Shown: piece by piece, positions 1 through 11,592 of the stretch
How the letters are laid out: each line of letters starts with the position of its first letter
Position numbering within the stretch: position 1 is the stretch's first letter
NCBI GenBank assembly: GCA_036874045.1
Contig: JAZBRI010000008.1
Span: 8,571,001-8,635,000 of the forward strand
DNA: 64,000 bases
From: Cymodocea nodosa
Lineage: Eukaryota > Streptophyta > Magnoliopsida > Alismatales > Cymodoceaceae
Reading direction: 5' to 3'
Translations under genes and position numbers: made by a program
Notes under the pieces: generated by a model
What the model was told of the DNA's origin: nothing
The model's database searches: none
Seen by the model: only the letters and a program-made list of their open reading frames with translations

Positions 1-1089
1 TTAATTGCATAATATTTAGCTTATCATATGAGAATTAAGCCATTATGTTATAATTGCACTGTTATAAGCATTAATGAAGGAATCTGAATAATTTCAGTGA
101 ATTAATGTTAATTTAGTACATTTTTGAACTGTTGGTAAATTACAAGCTTCGAAATTCTTAATATCCGAATTTTCTATTATTTCGGAGAGTTATATTGCAT
201 GTACCGGACAGTTATGTTTTTAACGATAGAAGAATATTTTATTATTTCCTAGAGTACACATGTTGAAACCATAATGCATGACTTAAGTGGATTTTCGATA
301 AGTTATCTGTTAACTATCCGAAATGCATCTAGGCATAAAATAGTTAGGTGCTTAAGTGTCTAAAATATCTTAACTTGTTAAGTTAGAATTATGCACATGT
401 TGAATTTAAATGCTTTAGTATATCATGTGAGATGCACATGTTTAACTCGTTAAGTTAGCATAACTGTACACGTTGAGTTACATGAATACAAACTAAGGTA
501 ACGCGTTATGTTAGCAGCTTATTTCTTTATTGCAAGTGTTTTATAGTAAAATCAACGAAATAAGTCCATTGAGTTATCTGTAACTCAACGGACCATTTAT
601 TTTCTAATATGCCACTATAGCAGTTACAGAGACAGGACATTCGAAGGAAAACCACGATTGCACGTATCACGTAGGAATTCACTCGTGGAAGGAAGAAGAA
701 ATCACCATTGTTGATATGAATGAAGGAAATCCAACCGATCATCTAAGTAGAAGTAGTTACTACTGAAGAAATATAAAAGAAGAGGAGAAAAAACAAAGAA
801 AGTGTAGTTGGCGGTGGGTGGCAGTGTGCGTAGAGGTGGAAGACCATGCTAACTGCAAGCAGTGTCAGAAGTTCACTGAAGCATCCACATCATCACAAAA
901 AATTCACCAACATCACCATAATCACCAACCATCGGAGGTCTGTGAGGATACTTTCCTAATGTTGAGTTAATTCTGATCCAAACACGGTGCCTGACAACCA
1001 TTGTGAGGAGTGATCACATCGTAGGAAGAGAAGCCATTTTCACCAAGTACCGACTCATATCTCAGGAGATCGTAAAGCTTCTTGCCTTG
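1..1089 (+). repeat. Ty3/gypsy-type LTR fragment (left edge)
   Basis: This stretch matches the first ~1.1 kb of the Gyp-1 LTR (31183-32238) and the reverse strand of the Gyp-2 LTR (63160-61905). The shared blocks include 'ataatatttagcttatcata', repeated aagttag/gttaagttag motifs and the end 'gatcgtaaagcttc..gccttg'. The LTR start lies just outside the window. The match stops at about 1089, where minus-strand Sire-1 sequence begins, so this is a truncated LTR rather than a clean insertion. A short ORF on the minus strand at 527-742 has no recognisable product. Confidence 0.8.
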
Positions 1090-1836
1090 GTAAACAAACT
1101 GAATGAGTCTAACATTTTATTAGTATAAGTTCTAAAATATTTGCACTTGATTAAATTTACTAGTGTTTTTCTTTGTTTGCTCTCCCTACATAAATGTAGT
1201 AAAGAAAAACTATGGCATACTTAATATTAGGTTCCCAAGCCCTAATAGGTTTGTCATTTAAGTTCAAATAGCTGACTTAAGTGGGTTACTAAGCCCTAAT
1301 AGATTTGTCATTTAAGTTCAAATAGCTAACTTAAGTGGGTTGCTAAGCCCTAATAGATTTGACCTCTCTCCTTCCCTTTTTTTTTAAGGTAAATACAAAA
1401 ATAAGTAGTACATTTAACAATTTAGACTTTCAGACTTTTATTTTATTCAATTTACAAAAGAAAATTCATAGAGATATACCTTCAAGTAACATAAAAGAAT
1501 TCAATAATGAGTACACAAACTTAAGAAAATAAATGCATTACTTTATGTGTAAAGAATAGATAATAACAAAGATTATATGCAAAGATTATGGTAGAATTGT
1601 TATAACACCTGTAAAATAAACTAAGCTTGAGTGCATTGCCCTCTTTTTTTATTTTTTTTTCAATTTGATATATACATATATATTATGTATTACCTCCCAC
1701 AATATCATCTTTTTACATGATCACAATCCCTTACTTAGGGGAAAGATAACCAATTACTCATAAGTGAGAAGATATCAGAAAACCTTTTTTTTTAAATAGG
1801 ATTTGAATTACTTGTAAAATGAGTTTTTAGTCAACA
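1090..1836 (-). mobile_element. Sire-1 fragment 1: spacer downstream of pol
   Basis: The reverse complement matches the non-coding spacer between pol and the third ORF in Sire-4 (about 53000-53760) and, in part, Sire-5 (46080-46790). It contains T-rich and TA microsatellite tracts (1630-1685) and a ~55-bp tandem repeat (1214-1365). The piece ends at 1836 where an unrelated plus-strand LTR fragment starts. No coding potential is seen here. Confidence 0.8.
1214..1365 (-). repeat. Tandem repeat of ~55 bp in the Sirevirus spacer, about 3 units
   Basis: Three imperfect units carry 'aagccctaata', 'gatttgtcatttaagttc' and 'acttaagtgggtt'. The same repeat, reversed, occurs three times in Sire-4 (53487-53650) and about twice in Sire-5 (46630-46740). 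In each copy it sits just upstream of a purine-rich tract. Confidence 0.75.
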
Positions 1837-2696
1837 TGTTAGGAATTTTGTTTTGATGATGAATGCTTTATTAACATTTTTAAATAAGTCTAAATAATAT
1901 TTTTTAAGTATAATAGTCACGTAATTAAATGTTGACAAGATATCGGAAAGTTTCATTTAAAATTTCGGATAGTTAAAGTTTTCAGATAGTTAGATTTTTG
2001 GATAGTTAAACTTTCAGATAGTTAACGTTTCGATTTAGTCGAAGAATTATGTTAAAAACTCGTATAGTTAAGTTATCTACACGTGTGTTTTTAATGTTTT
2101 AAGTTATCACATGTTTTCCATGTGTGTTCGGTAATGAAAATCGAAGAGTTAGATAACTATTCGAGTTTTTATATGCATGGATAGATAACTATTCGAGTTT
2201 TATAAAATGACTAACAAACAGATAAGTTTTCTTTGTTCAATCATGTGTTTTGCAAGTGCAAAAACTCAAAGAGTTACAGATAAGTGTTCAAGTTTTTACA
2301 GGACTTAAAGGATAAGTGTTCGACTAAAGCGGTGACTTAGAAGATATTCCACAAATCTCTAGGAAGATAAAGTTTTAGTGAATCTACAAGTGGAAATCGT
2401 GGAAATTTTAAAATGATAGTGGAGAAAGTGGAAATTCAAAAAGATAGTGGAAATCGTGGATAATTTGAATTAAAAAATTAGTACGTGGATTATGAATTAA
2501 GTGGATGAGCATGTTGAACGTGAAGTTAGAATTCGACTACTAAAAATAGAGGATATGAGCTATATTACGATCATCCTAATTACAATCCCTAACAAGATCA
2601 AGCCTGAATATTCAATCCCAAATCTCAAATATCTAATCTGAATATTCAACTACATATCAAATCCAAAAAAATTCTCCAACATTAGAAGAAGTTCGA
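1837..2696 (+). repeat. Truncated LTR, family of Sire-1/4/5, inserted in Sire-1
   Basis: It starts with TGTTAGGAATTTTGTTTTGATGATG, like the Sire-4 LTR at 37490, and follows it through the '(g)tggaaattcaaaa..gatagtgg' repeats. It stops near 'caacattagaagaagttcga', missing the last ~350 bp including the expected 'gatcctaca' end. The host Sire-1 sequence on the right resumes ~130 bp further along than where it left off. Insertion was therefore followed by a deletion that removed the LTR end, the right TSD and some host sequence. Confidence 0.8.
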
Positions 2697-4326
2697 AATT
2701 TTTCTAACAGTATGTTAATAACTTTCCTTTAATGAACAATACATATTCTCTATGTATTTTCTAGTTAAAATCTCTATAATGGCAACATAAGTAACAAAAA
2801 TATAGTTGGTACTCATATTGAATTAAATCAACTTTCCTTAAGTAACCTTTTTTGAATTTTTCCTTAAATAAATTGACTTCAATAAAACTCAAAATTTCAT
2901 AAATTCTTAACTACCAATAAACAATAATTCTAAAACAGATATCTTTTTTTTTTAATATAAAGAAATTAAATTCTAAACTCCTTTGTAACAAACCAAAATA
3001 TTATGTAATGAACAAGATAATTTAAACATCAAATAACCTATAGATACTAAGTTCTAATCGTAATTTTGAAAAGGTATTCTCATCTAAGGGTTTTGTAAAT
3101 AGATCTGCTAATTATTCTATGGTTGGAACAAAATTTAATACTATTTTTCCTTTTATCACATTATCCCTTAGAAAATGATGTCGAACTTCTATATGTTTAG
3201 CTCGTGAGTGTAAAACATGATTTTTAGACAAACTTATTGTAGAACTACTATCACAAAAAATCTTAGTTGGTTCATAGGCTAAATTAAAATCTTTTAAAGT
3301 TTGTCTGATCCACAGGATCTGAGCACAGTAAAGTGCAGTAGCTATATATTCAGCTTCTGTTGTAGATAATGCTACATAATTTTACTTTTTGCTAAACCAT
3401 GACACTAAAGAATTTCCTAATAATTGACAAGTACCACTAGTGCTTTTTCTTTCAGACTTACATCCTACAAAATTAGCATCACTATAACCTATTAAATTTA
3501 AAGAACTATGTTTAAAGTAAAACAATCCGAAATTGATGGTTCCTAATAGATATTTAAAAATTCATTTAATAGCAAGTAGGTGTGATTCTTTAGGATTAAA
3601 TTGATATCTAGCACAAGTACACACACTAAACATAATATCTGGTCGGCTAGCTGTTAAATAAAGTAATGAACCAATCATACTTCTATATTGTTTTATATCT
3701 ATAGTTTTTCTCGAGTCATCTTTATCCAACTTAGTGATAGTACTCATTGGTGTATTTTTCGTTTTAGTATTGTCTAATCCAAACCTCTTTATTAAATCTT
3801 GAGTATATTTTTCTTGTGAAATAAAAGTACCATATTCTAACTGCTTAATTTGTAAGCCTAGAAAAAATGATAGTTCACCCATCATACTCATTTCAAATTG
3901 ATTAGTCATGTCATTTGAAAAAGACTCAACTAATTTTCATTTTTTACTCCAAATATAATGTCATCTACATAAATTTGAACTACCAATATATCATTTTCAA
4001 CCTTTTTAATAAAAAGAGTGTGATCTGCCTTTCCCATAGAATACCATTTTTCTATAAGAAATTTGGATAATCTCTCATACCAAGACCTAGGGGCTTATTT
4101 AAGGCCATATAGTGCCTTTTTAAGCTTGTAAACATACTCAAGTTTTTTTGAATCTTCAATACCTAGAGGTTATTTTACATAAACTTCTTCTCTTATATAT
4201 CAATTTAAAAAACAGTCTTAACATTCATTTGATATAATTTGAAATCCATATAACAAGCATATGCTAACAAAATTCGTATTGATTCTAGTCTAGCAACAGG
4301 AGCAAATGTTTCAACATAGTCAATTC
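2697..4326 (-). mobile_element. Sire-1 fragment 2: RT, RNase H and start of spacer
   Basis: This minus-strand piece runs from the middle of reverse transcriptase (4326) through RNase H to the pol stop (3022) and into the downstream spacer. It is broken on the right by Sire-2, whose 5-bp duplication aattc is at 4322-4326 and again at 11593-11597, so the RT reading continues at 11598. On the left it is broken by the 1837-2696 LTR fragment. Confidence 0.85.
3022..4326 (-). pseudogene. Sire-1 pol: C-terminal reverse transcriptase plus RNase H
   Basis: The translated minus strand aligns throughout with Sire-5 RT-RNase H (44390-45666). Recognisable parts are the YVDD catalytic motif near 3958-3972, FFLGLQIKQ, the RPDIMFSVC block (open frame 3562-3909) and the RNase H block KSERKSTSGTCQLL / LHSRAKHIEVRHHFLRD (3075-3500). 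Frameshifts and stops (for example after ESHLLAIK) interrupt it, and the N-terminal half of RT lies ~7.3 kb away beyond Sire-2. As a fragment it cannot make a working enzyme. It would have copied element RNA into DNA in virus-like particles. Confidence 0.85.
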
Positions 4327-5188
4327 CGAAAGGACCTCTAGATTTTTATAATGCAAAAATCAATGCGAGGAAATAAATTGTATTTCTCAAATTTAACAGT
4401 TTAGCAAAAAGTCAAAAGGCAAATAAGTTGATACAGATAGTTCAGATTTTGCTACAAGAGATAAATAGGAAATCGAAAGGTTACCAGGCTTAACTATTCA
4501 AAAGAAATGAATCTTCGGTGAGTTACATGCTTAAGTATTCGAAGAGTTAGTTTAAAGCAGTAGAAACACCGTTAGACAGTTAGAAGAATAACTATCCTAA
4601 ATGGTAACTTACCATATTTGATTTTATGAATTCAGTAAGTATAGCAGAATACATCTGTTAGAGGTGAATATGATCATTATGCTTATGGTTATAAATATAA
4701 TAAGTAGACAAGAAAGATAAGCAGCTTTTGCATATACGAATCTATACACCAAGCTCCACACATACAGTAGAAAATCTTCAAGATCAAATCTTCTGCAAAA
4801 GGAAAATTCAAGTCTAGAGCTCTCCATGCAAATAAACTCTGATTTCTTCAAGGCAGTGGTTTACTGAAGTGCACTAACTGAAAACTTCAGAGATAGGTTG
4901 GTTGGAGCTATGACCAGAAAGCTCAATTCGATTGGTTGGTTCTAGCTTTGACTTTAAAGTAAGTGTTTGTAAGTTTTGAAAGTTTAGTGAAGCTCAAGTA
5001 TCCCTTGGGGGTGGACTAGTTGTTAGTGGTGAATCACCTAAAATCCTTGTGTGCCTTATCTTCTTATGTTATGTGCTTGCTGAATTTAATTGTCATTTAG
5101 TCTCTTATTATTAAACTCCTAAAATTTCAATTAACAAATTAAATATTACCATTCACCCCCCCCTCTGGTAAGCCATTAGGTCCTAACA
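4327..5188 (+). repeat. Sire-2 5' LTR (862 bp, internally deleted)
   Basis: It matches the 3' LTR (10207-11592) at both ends but lacks ~524 bp present there between 'gaagaataactatc' and 'ctaaatggtaacttacc', with a 'tc' microhomology at the join. It ends 'ggtcctaaca' directly before the primer site. It contains paired TTCGG..AGTTA / AACTATCCGAA-type motifs. Confidence 0.88.
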
Positions 5189-5190
5189 AT

Positions 5191-5208
5191 TGGTATCAGA
5201 GCAAGGTT
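5191..5208 (+). other. Sire-2 primer binding site (initiator Met-tRNA)
   Basis: TGGTATCAGAGC lies 2 bp inside the 5' LTR end. This is the usual plant Ty1/copia primer site, complementary to the 3' end of initiator methionine tRNA. Confidence 0.9.
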
Positions 5209-5240
5209 GATCTCATTAATAGATTTAACCATCTGAGATC

Positions 5241-6778
5241 ATGGCTTTCCACACTGTAGAGAGTCAGAATATCCACCGACCTCCCCTCTTTGATGGTAGC
5301 AATTATAACTACTAGAAAAATAGGATGGAGTGTTTTCTCAAGAGTACAGATGTAAAACTCTAGAGAATGGTTGTACATGGTACACCACTTCCAATTAGTC
5401 ATGAAAGTGACTAGACTAAGGAGGATGAAAGAATCATCCAAATGGATGCTCGTGGGCTAAATTCCATTTACTATGCACTAACTAGTGAACAATATAATAA
5501 AATATCTGCTTGTAAATCTTCTCATGAGGCTTGGAAGACCCTTCAAATTACATATGAAGGAACCAGCCAAGTAAAAGATACCAAAATCAACATTTTGTTA
5601 AGAAAATATGAATTATTCAAAATGCTTGAAAAAGAAAGTATTATTGAAATGTTTTCAAGATTCACTGAAATTATGAATGAACTGAGAGGCCTTGGAAGGG
5701 ATTTTTCTAATCGTGAATAGGTACAAAAGATTTTGAGAAGCTTGATAGTTGAATGGAAATAGAAGTCTACTTCCATACAAGATTCAAAGGATTTAAACAA
5801 CTATTCAGTAGAAGATCTGTTGGGAAATCTTCTTGCTCATGAAGTTTAGATGAAGGAATGGAAAGAAGAAGAGGGAGCCACTGAAAGAAAGGCTGAGAAA
5901 AAGAAAGAACTAGCATTTCCATCAATAGAAGATTAACCAAGCTCAGATGAACATGAAGTTCTACTATTGGCTAGAAATTTCAGAAAAATGGTGAGACAAT
6001 GAGGCAAAGCTAGCTCCTCAAGATTGAAAGTCCCCACATGCTATAAGTGCAAAAAATTGGGACACATTCAACTTTACTGTCCTTTCCAGCAAGAGGAGGA
6101 CAAACAAAATGGAAGAAGAAGAATAAGAAGAAAATGGCATTGAAAGCCACATGGGATGATAGCAGCACATCCAGCAACCCATCAGACTCAGAGGAAGATG
6201 TCTTTGCAAATGTGTGCTTTGCTACACAAGGGGTATGCTCTACATCTCCTTACTGTTTAGAAAATGAAAATAATGATTTAGATGTAGATAGTCTTCTCTG
6301 TACAATAGACAGTTTATATGTAAAATGTAAAAACTATAAGAAAGAAATTAAAAGTCTAAATTCTTGTTTAGAGAATGCTTTTGCTGAATTAGAAAAAGCT
6401 CTAGTTGATAACAAGGAATTGAAAACTAAAATGGATAACTATAACTGTAAAAATTTTGATTTGAAAGAAGAAAACAAAAATTTATTATTTGAAATTACTA
6501 ATTTGAAAAATATTGTATGTAAGTTCACTAAAGGTGAAAATAGCCTAAATAAAATCATAAGATCTCAAAGAACAGGTACAAGTAAATTTGGCCTAGGGTA
6601 TGCTGTACCACAGGAAACTCCCTACTATGGTGGAAAAATTAGATCTTACAGAGATGGCATAACTGTTTTTGTCATTAAAAGAATATCTACTCATATATGG
6701 CTACCAAGAGGCAACAAGTTTAATATACTAAGGACTAACACTAATGGACCTAAAAAATATGGGTGCCAAAAGCCTTAA
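5241..6778 (+). pseudogene. Sire-2 gag
   Basis: The ATG at 5241 opens a Gag of the plant UBN2/copia type (RPPLFDGSNYNYW near the start, then an open stretch 5442-5720). It should form the capsid shell that packages element RNA. A complete CCHC zinc knuckle (CYKCKKLGHIQLYC) is at 6039-6080. A Lys-rich linker, an acidic patch (SDSEED, ~6185) and a long coiled-coil region (~6330-6540) follow, as is usual for Sireviruses. In-frame TAGs replace Trp early on, and a 1-nt frameshift lies just after the knuckle (~6080-6120), moving the reading to the frame used by protease. Another frame difference separates the WVPK-like end (6757) from protease. Confidence 0.85.
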
Positions 6779-6790
6779 TTTCAACATAAT

Positions 6791-8104
6791 TTGCTAGACT
6801 ACAAGGACAAGGAAGCTCAAACGTCAAAGTGGATCATTAATAGTGGATGCTCAAAGCATATGACAGGTACGAAAAGATTTCTAGAATCTATTAAATCCAT
6901 AAATTCAGGATCTGTTAAGTTTTGTAATAATGAAAAATGTAAAATTACTGTTGTAGGAAATGTTGCATCTAAAAATGGGAAAATAGAAAATGTCTTGCAT
7001 GTAAATGGTTTAAAACAAAATATGTTAAGTGTAGGTCAATTATGTGACAAAGGTTACAATCTACTATTTACTACTGAAAACTATTTTATTTTACAGCAAG
7101 ATTCACATGAGATTAAATTTACTAGATATAGGGATAATTCAATTTATGCTTTAGAATTTCCATCAAATAATATGTCTAGTGATGCATGTTTAATTGCTTC
7201 TAGTGAAGATGAATGGTTATGGCATAAGAGATTAAACCATGTAAATATGAGAACCTTAAGAAAGTTGACCAAACATGATCTCATTAGAGGTGTACCCAAA
7301 CTCAAATTCAAAAGGGATAAACTGTATAGTGACTGTATGATTGGAAAACAAAAGAAATCAGTACACAAGAGTATTGAAGATATTACCACAAGTCAGCCAC
7401 TAGAACTACTGCATATAAACCTATTTGGTCCTACTCAGATAGCCAGCTTAAGAGGAAGAAAACATACCTTAGTGGTAGTTGATGATTACACAAGATTCAC
7501 TTAGGTTATTTTCTTAGCACACAAGAATGGAGCCTGTGATGAATTCAAACATCTTTGCATTAGAATTCAAAATGAAAAAGAATCAACTGTGAAGAAGATC
7601 AGAAGTGATCATGGAGGTGAATTTGAAAATTCTGATTTTGAAGACTTATGTAATTCCTTTGGGGTACTACATGAGTTCTCATGTCCAAGAACTCCTACAC
7701 AGAATAGAGTTGTAGAAAGAAAAAATAGATCAGTACAAGAAATGGCAAGAACAATCCTTAATGCATCTAGTCTACCAAAATCTTTATAGGTTGAAGTTGT
7801 GAATACTGCATGTCATACAATAAACAAAACTCATCTTAGACTTATCTTGTTTAAGACACCATTTGAATTATGGTATGGTAAAACACCAAATGTTGGATAC
7901 TTCAAAATTTTTGGATCAAAATGCTTTATGCTTAATACAAGGGATCAAAAGGACAAATTTGATGCAAAGTTTGATCCTGCTCTACTAGTTGGATACTCTT
8001 CAAGAAGTAAGGCTTACAGGGTCTATTTTGAATATAAAAGAAGAGTAGAAGAATCAATAAATGTATCATTTGATGAAGACTTAGTAGGAAAATTAAAAAA
8101 CTGA
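6791..8104 (+). pseudogene. Sire-2 protease and integrase
   Basis: The aspartic protease motif reads WIINSGCSKHM: the catalytic Asp of DSG is Asn (AAT, 6839-6841). The GAG-pre-integrase region follows (WHKRLNHV, ~7220), with one Cys of the CxxC zinc site changed to Ser (YSDC, ~7325). The integrase core has HINLFGP, where the first catalytic Asp is Asn (AAC, 7418-7420), then RSDHGGEF (~7600) and the catalytic Glu in VVERKNR (~7710). TAG stops at 7502 and 7787 replace Trp. The C-terminal [18 protein letters not shown] block ends at 8104, where an A-rich tract carries a frameshift. Integrase would have joined cDNA to the genome; this copy is inactive. Confidence 0.88.
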
Positions 8105-9852
8105 AAATAGACAGTGAGAGTGAAAGTGAATCAGAAAATCAAAAAGGTCTACAAAAAAAAGATAGCACAACACTACCTGCACCTACTGTGACAAAAAAAG
8201 CATGGAAGACAAAGTCTAGACATCCCATTGCACAAATTATTAGAAATATAAATCAAGGTGTTCAAACAAATAACAAAATTCAAAATATTTGTAATTATTG
8301 TGCATTTGTATCTAAACTTGAACCTACTACAATTGAAGAAGCTTGTAATGATGAATAATGGATTATGGCCATGCAAGAGGAACTGAATTAATTCAAGAAA
8401 AATGAAGTCTGGAATTTCATTGAAAGGCCCACTGAAAAATCAATTATTGGAACTAGATGGGTGTTTAAGAACAAATTGGATAATGATGGTAGTATTATCA
8501 AAAACAAAGCTAGACTTGTTGCTCAGGGATACAACCAACAAGAAGGAATTGATTATGAAGAAACCTTTGCACCTATTGCAAGACTTGAAGCAATCAAAAT
8601 GTTGCTTGCCTTTGCAAGCAATATGAAAATAAAGCTTTATCAAATGGATGTTAAAAGTGCTTTTCTTAATGGCATTTTGCAAGAGGAAGTTTATGTAGAA
8701 TAGCCACCAGGTTTTGAAGATGAAGAAAGACCAAATCATGTCTATAAATTGAATAAAGCTCTTTATGATTTAAAGCAAGCACCACATGCATGATATGATA
8801 AGCTGAAGGGTTTCCTACTTGAAAATTAGTTTAACATAGGAACTGCAGATAATACTCTTTTTATGAAGTCAGAAAATTCTCATATGTTGATCATTCAGAT
8901 TTATGTTAATGATATTATTTTTGGTGCCACAAATGAGAAATTATGTCATGACTTTCAAATTTTAATGAAGAATGAATTCGAAATGAATCTTATGGGAGAA
9001 TTGAAATTCTTTCTAGGATTACAAATTCATCAATTATAGCATGGCATTTTTCTGAATCAAGAAAAATTCTGCAAAGAGATTCTCTTAAATTTTGGTATGG
9101 AAAAATCTAAAGAAGCTAATACACCTATGAACTCAAATAAAAAGCTTGATAAAGATATCTCTAGCACATCTGTAGATCAAAAGAAATACAGAGGCATGAT
9201 TGGATCACTTCTGTATTTAACAACTAATAGACCAGACATAATGTTCAATGTATGTGTTTGTGCAAGATATCAAGCCTCTACAAAAGCATCACATTTAAAA
9301 GCAGTCAAACGTATCTTTAAATATTTACAAGGTACAAAAGACTTTAGCTTATTTTATTCATCACAAAGTCATCTAGTATTAACAAGTTATAGTGATGTAG
9401 ATTATGCAAGATGCAAATCAGATAGAAAAAGCACTAGTGGTACATGTCAACTACTTGGTCACTCTCTTGTATCTTGGTTCAGTAGAAAATAGAATTCTAT
9501 AGCACTCTCTACAACTAAAGCTGAATACATGACAACAAGTTTATGCTATGCACAGATTCTATGGATGCAACAAACATTGGCAGATTATAAACTTAAATTT
9601 CAGAATACAATTATTTACTGTGATAGTAGTAGTGTCATTAATCTCTCCAAAAATATAGTCCTACACTCTAGAGCAAAACATATCAAGATTAGGCACCACT
9701 TTCTAAGAGACCATATTGAAAAAGGTCATATTTCTTTAGAATATGTCTCTACTAAAGAACAATTAGTAGATATTTTCACTAAACCATTGTCTAAATCTAC
9801 ATTTAATCATATTAGGCAAAATTTAGGAATTTGTTCTTTATATGATTTATGA
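8105..9852 (+). pseudogene. Sire-2 reverse transcriptase and RNase H
   Basis: It is read in the third frame after the A-tract shift. RT motifs are [30 protein letters not shown] (8510-8570) and [11 protein letters not shown]. The catalytic box reads YVND instead of YVDD (Asn codon 8908-8910). RNase H runs from ~9360 (SDVDYARCKSDRKSTSGT) through the ALSTTKAEY block to the C-terminal DIFTKPLS motif, ending at the TGA at 9850. Stops at Gln and Trp codons occur near 8389, 8701, 8793, 9037 and 9490. Catalysis would fail even without the stops. Confidence 0.88.
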
Positions 9853-10206
9853 TTCAATGCTTATTTACTCTCCAAGCTCACAACTAGGAGCTTGTTCTAC
9901 TAACCTTTTCTTTTACACCAACTTAGTCCAATTTCAGGATAGCCACAAATTGTCCATATACAACTATTTCAGCATATACTCCTTTTTGACAAGTGGCAAA
10001 ATAGGGGGAGAAAAACTTAATATTATTTCAGTAGGCTGTAGTAAAATAGGGGGAGCTTTTATTTACAATAATGGGAGCTTACATTAATGGGAGCTTTTAT
10101 TTCTGTATCCTATTTCCTCTTTGTGCATTTATCTGTATAGCTATATAGGGAGAGAAATACATGTAAAATATTCTAAGGTTTTTGCCATTATCAAAAAGGG
10201 GGAGAT
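9853..10206 (+). other. Sire-2 3' untranslated region with repeated polypurine tracts
   Basis: There is no third ORF. Purine tracts recur: aatagggggagaaaaa (~10000), aatagggggagc (~10046), atgggagc (~10070 and 10090) and the LTR-proximal aaaaagggggagat (10193-10206). The last primes plus-strand DNA synthesis; the multiple copies are a known Sirevirus trait. The tract is flanked by CATTATCAAAA, which pairs with TTTTGATAATG inside the LTR. Confidence 0.8.
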
Positions 10207-11592
10207 TGAAATGACCTCTAGATTTTGATAATGCAAAAATCAATGTGAGGAAACAAATTGTATTTCTTAGATTTAACAATTTAGCAAAAAGTTAGAAGGC
10301 AGATAAGTCAATATAGATAGTTCAGATTTTGCTGCAAGAGATAAAAAGGAAATTGAAAGGTTACTAGGTTTAACTATCCGAAAGAAATGAATCTTCGGTG
10401 AGTTACAGGCTTAAGTATCCGAAGAGTCAATTTAAAGCAGTAGAAACATTGTCGGACAGTTAGAAGAATAACTATCTGAAATTACAAGGCCTTTAGAGAG
10501 TTTGGAAGATAACTGGTTGAATGATCAAAGAGTTGAGTCACTAACTTTTTGGAAGATTAAGGAAATCAAAAAGTTAGGAATGCTAACTATCCGAAATTTA
10601 AGTCATTCAATTTCCCACGTGCAGAAATCCAGACAAAAGCTTAAAGGGATTTTTCGGAGAGTTAGAAAGTTAGCTATTCGAAAAACAAGAAGTTTCGGAA
10701 GGTTACAGATTTAACTATCCGAAACTTATGTCGTCCTATTATGCACGTGAAGAAATAAGAAAGCAGTTGGAAGCTTAGAAGAAGAAAATCGAAGAGTTAC
10801 TGTAGCTAACTATCCAATAGTCAAGAACATTTCGGTGAGTTACAGTTACAAGTAGCTGAACTTATGACACCTCATGTATACGACTTAAAATCTCACATGG
10901 CAAAAGGACTTAAGTGGATTATCAGTAAGTTACAAGCATTCTTCGGAGTGTTACACAGCTAACCATCCAAAAGTCAAAAGAAATTGGAAGGTTATCTTGA
11001 AACACCTTCCTAAATGGTAACTTACCATATTTGGTTTTGCGAATTTAGTAAGTACAATAGAATACATCCGTTAGAGGTGCATATGATCGTTATGCTTATG
11101 GTTATAAATATAATAAGCAGAGAAGAAAGATAAGTAGCTTTTGCATTTACGAATCTATACACCAAGCTCCACACATACAATAGAAAATCTTCAAGATCAA
11201 ATCTTCTGCAGAAGGAAAATTCAAGTCTAAAGCTCTCCAGGCAAATAAACTTTGATTTCTTCAAGGTAGTGGTTTACTAAAGTGCACCAATTGAAAACTT
11301 CGGAGATAGGTTGGTTGGAGCTACAACTAGAAAGCTTAGTTCGATTGGTTGGTTCTTACTTTGACCTTAAAGCAAGTGTTTGTAAGTTTAGTGAAGCCCA
11401 AGTATCCCTTGGGTGTGGACTAGCCGTTAATGGTGAACCACCTAAAATCCTTGTGTGCCTTATCTTCTTATGTTGTATGCTTGATGAATTTAATTGTCAT
11501 TTAGTCTCCTATTATTAAACTCTTGAAATGTCAATTAACAAATTAAATATTACCATTCACCCCCCCCTCTGGTAAGCCATTAGGTCCTAACA
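10207..11592 (+). repeat. Sire-2 3' LTR (1386 bp, full form)
   Basis: It starts TGAAATGACC and ends GGTCCTAACA, followed by the TSD aattc. It contains many TTCGG..GTTA / AACTATCCGAAA motif pairs between 10370 and 10990. Near the 3' end are a CCAAG..CTTGG hairpin (~11398) and GTGGACTAGCC..GGTGAACCACC, resembling the 3' end of the Sire-3 LTR. No coding sequence is seen. Confidence 0.9.

Larger units (their letters stand above)
4327..11592 (+). mobile_element. Sire-2: complete Sirevirus-type Ty1/copia retrotransposon
   Basis: A 7.27-kb element has two LTRs, a Met-tRNA primer site, gag-PR-IN-RT-RNase H in copia order, a polypurine tract and a 5-bp TSD aattc (4322-4326 and 11593-11597). It sits inside the RT gene of minus-strand Sire-1. 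The 5' LTR now begins CGAAAGG instead of TGAAATG. LTRs differ at roughly one site in ten in the aligned first 265 bp (hand count), making it the oldest of the complete elements here. Unlike Sire-3, Sire-4 and Sire-5 it has no third ORF: only ~350 bp separate the RNase H stop from the 3' LTR. Confidence 0.92.
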
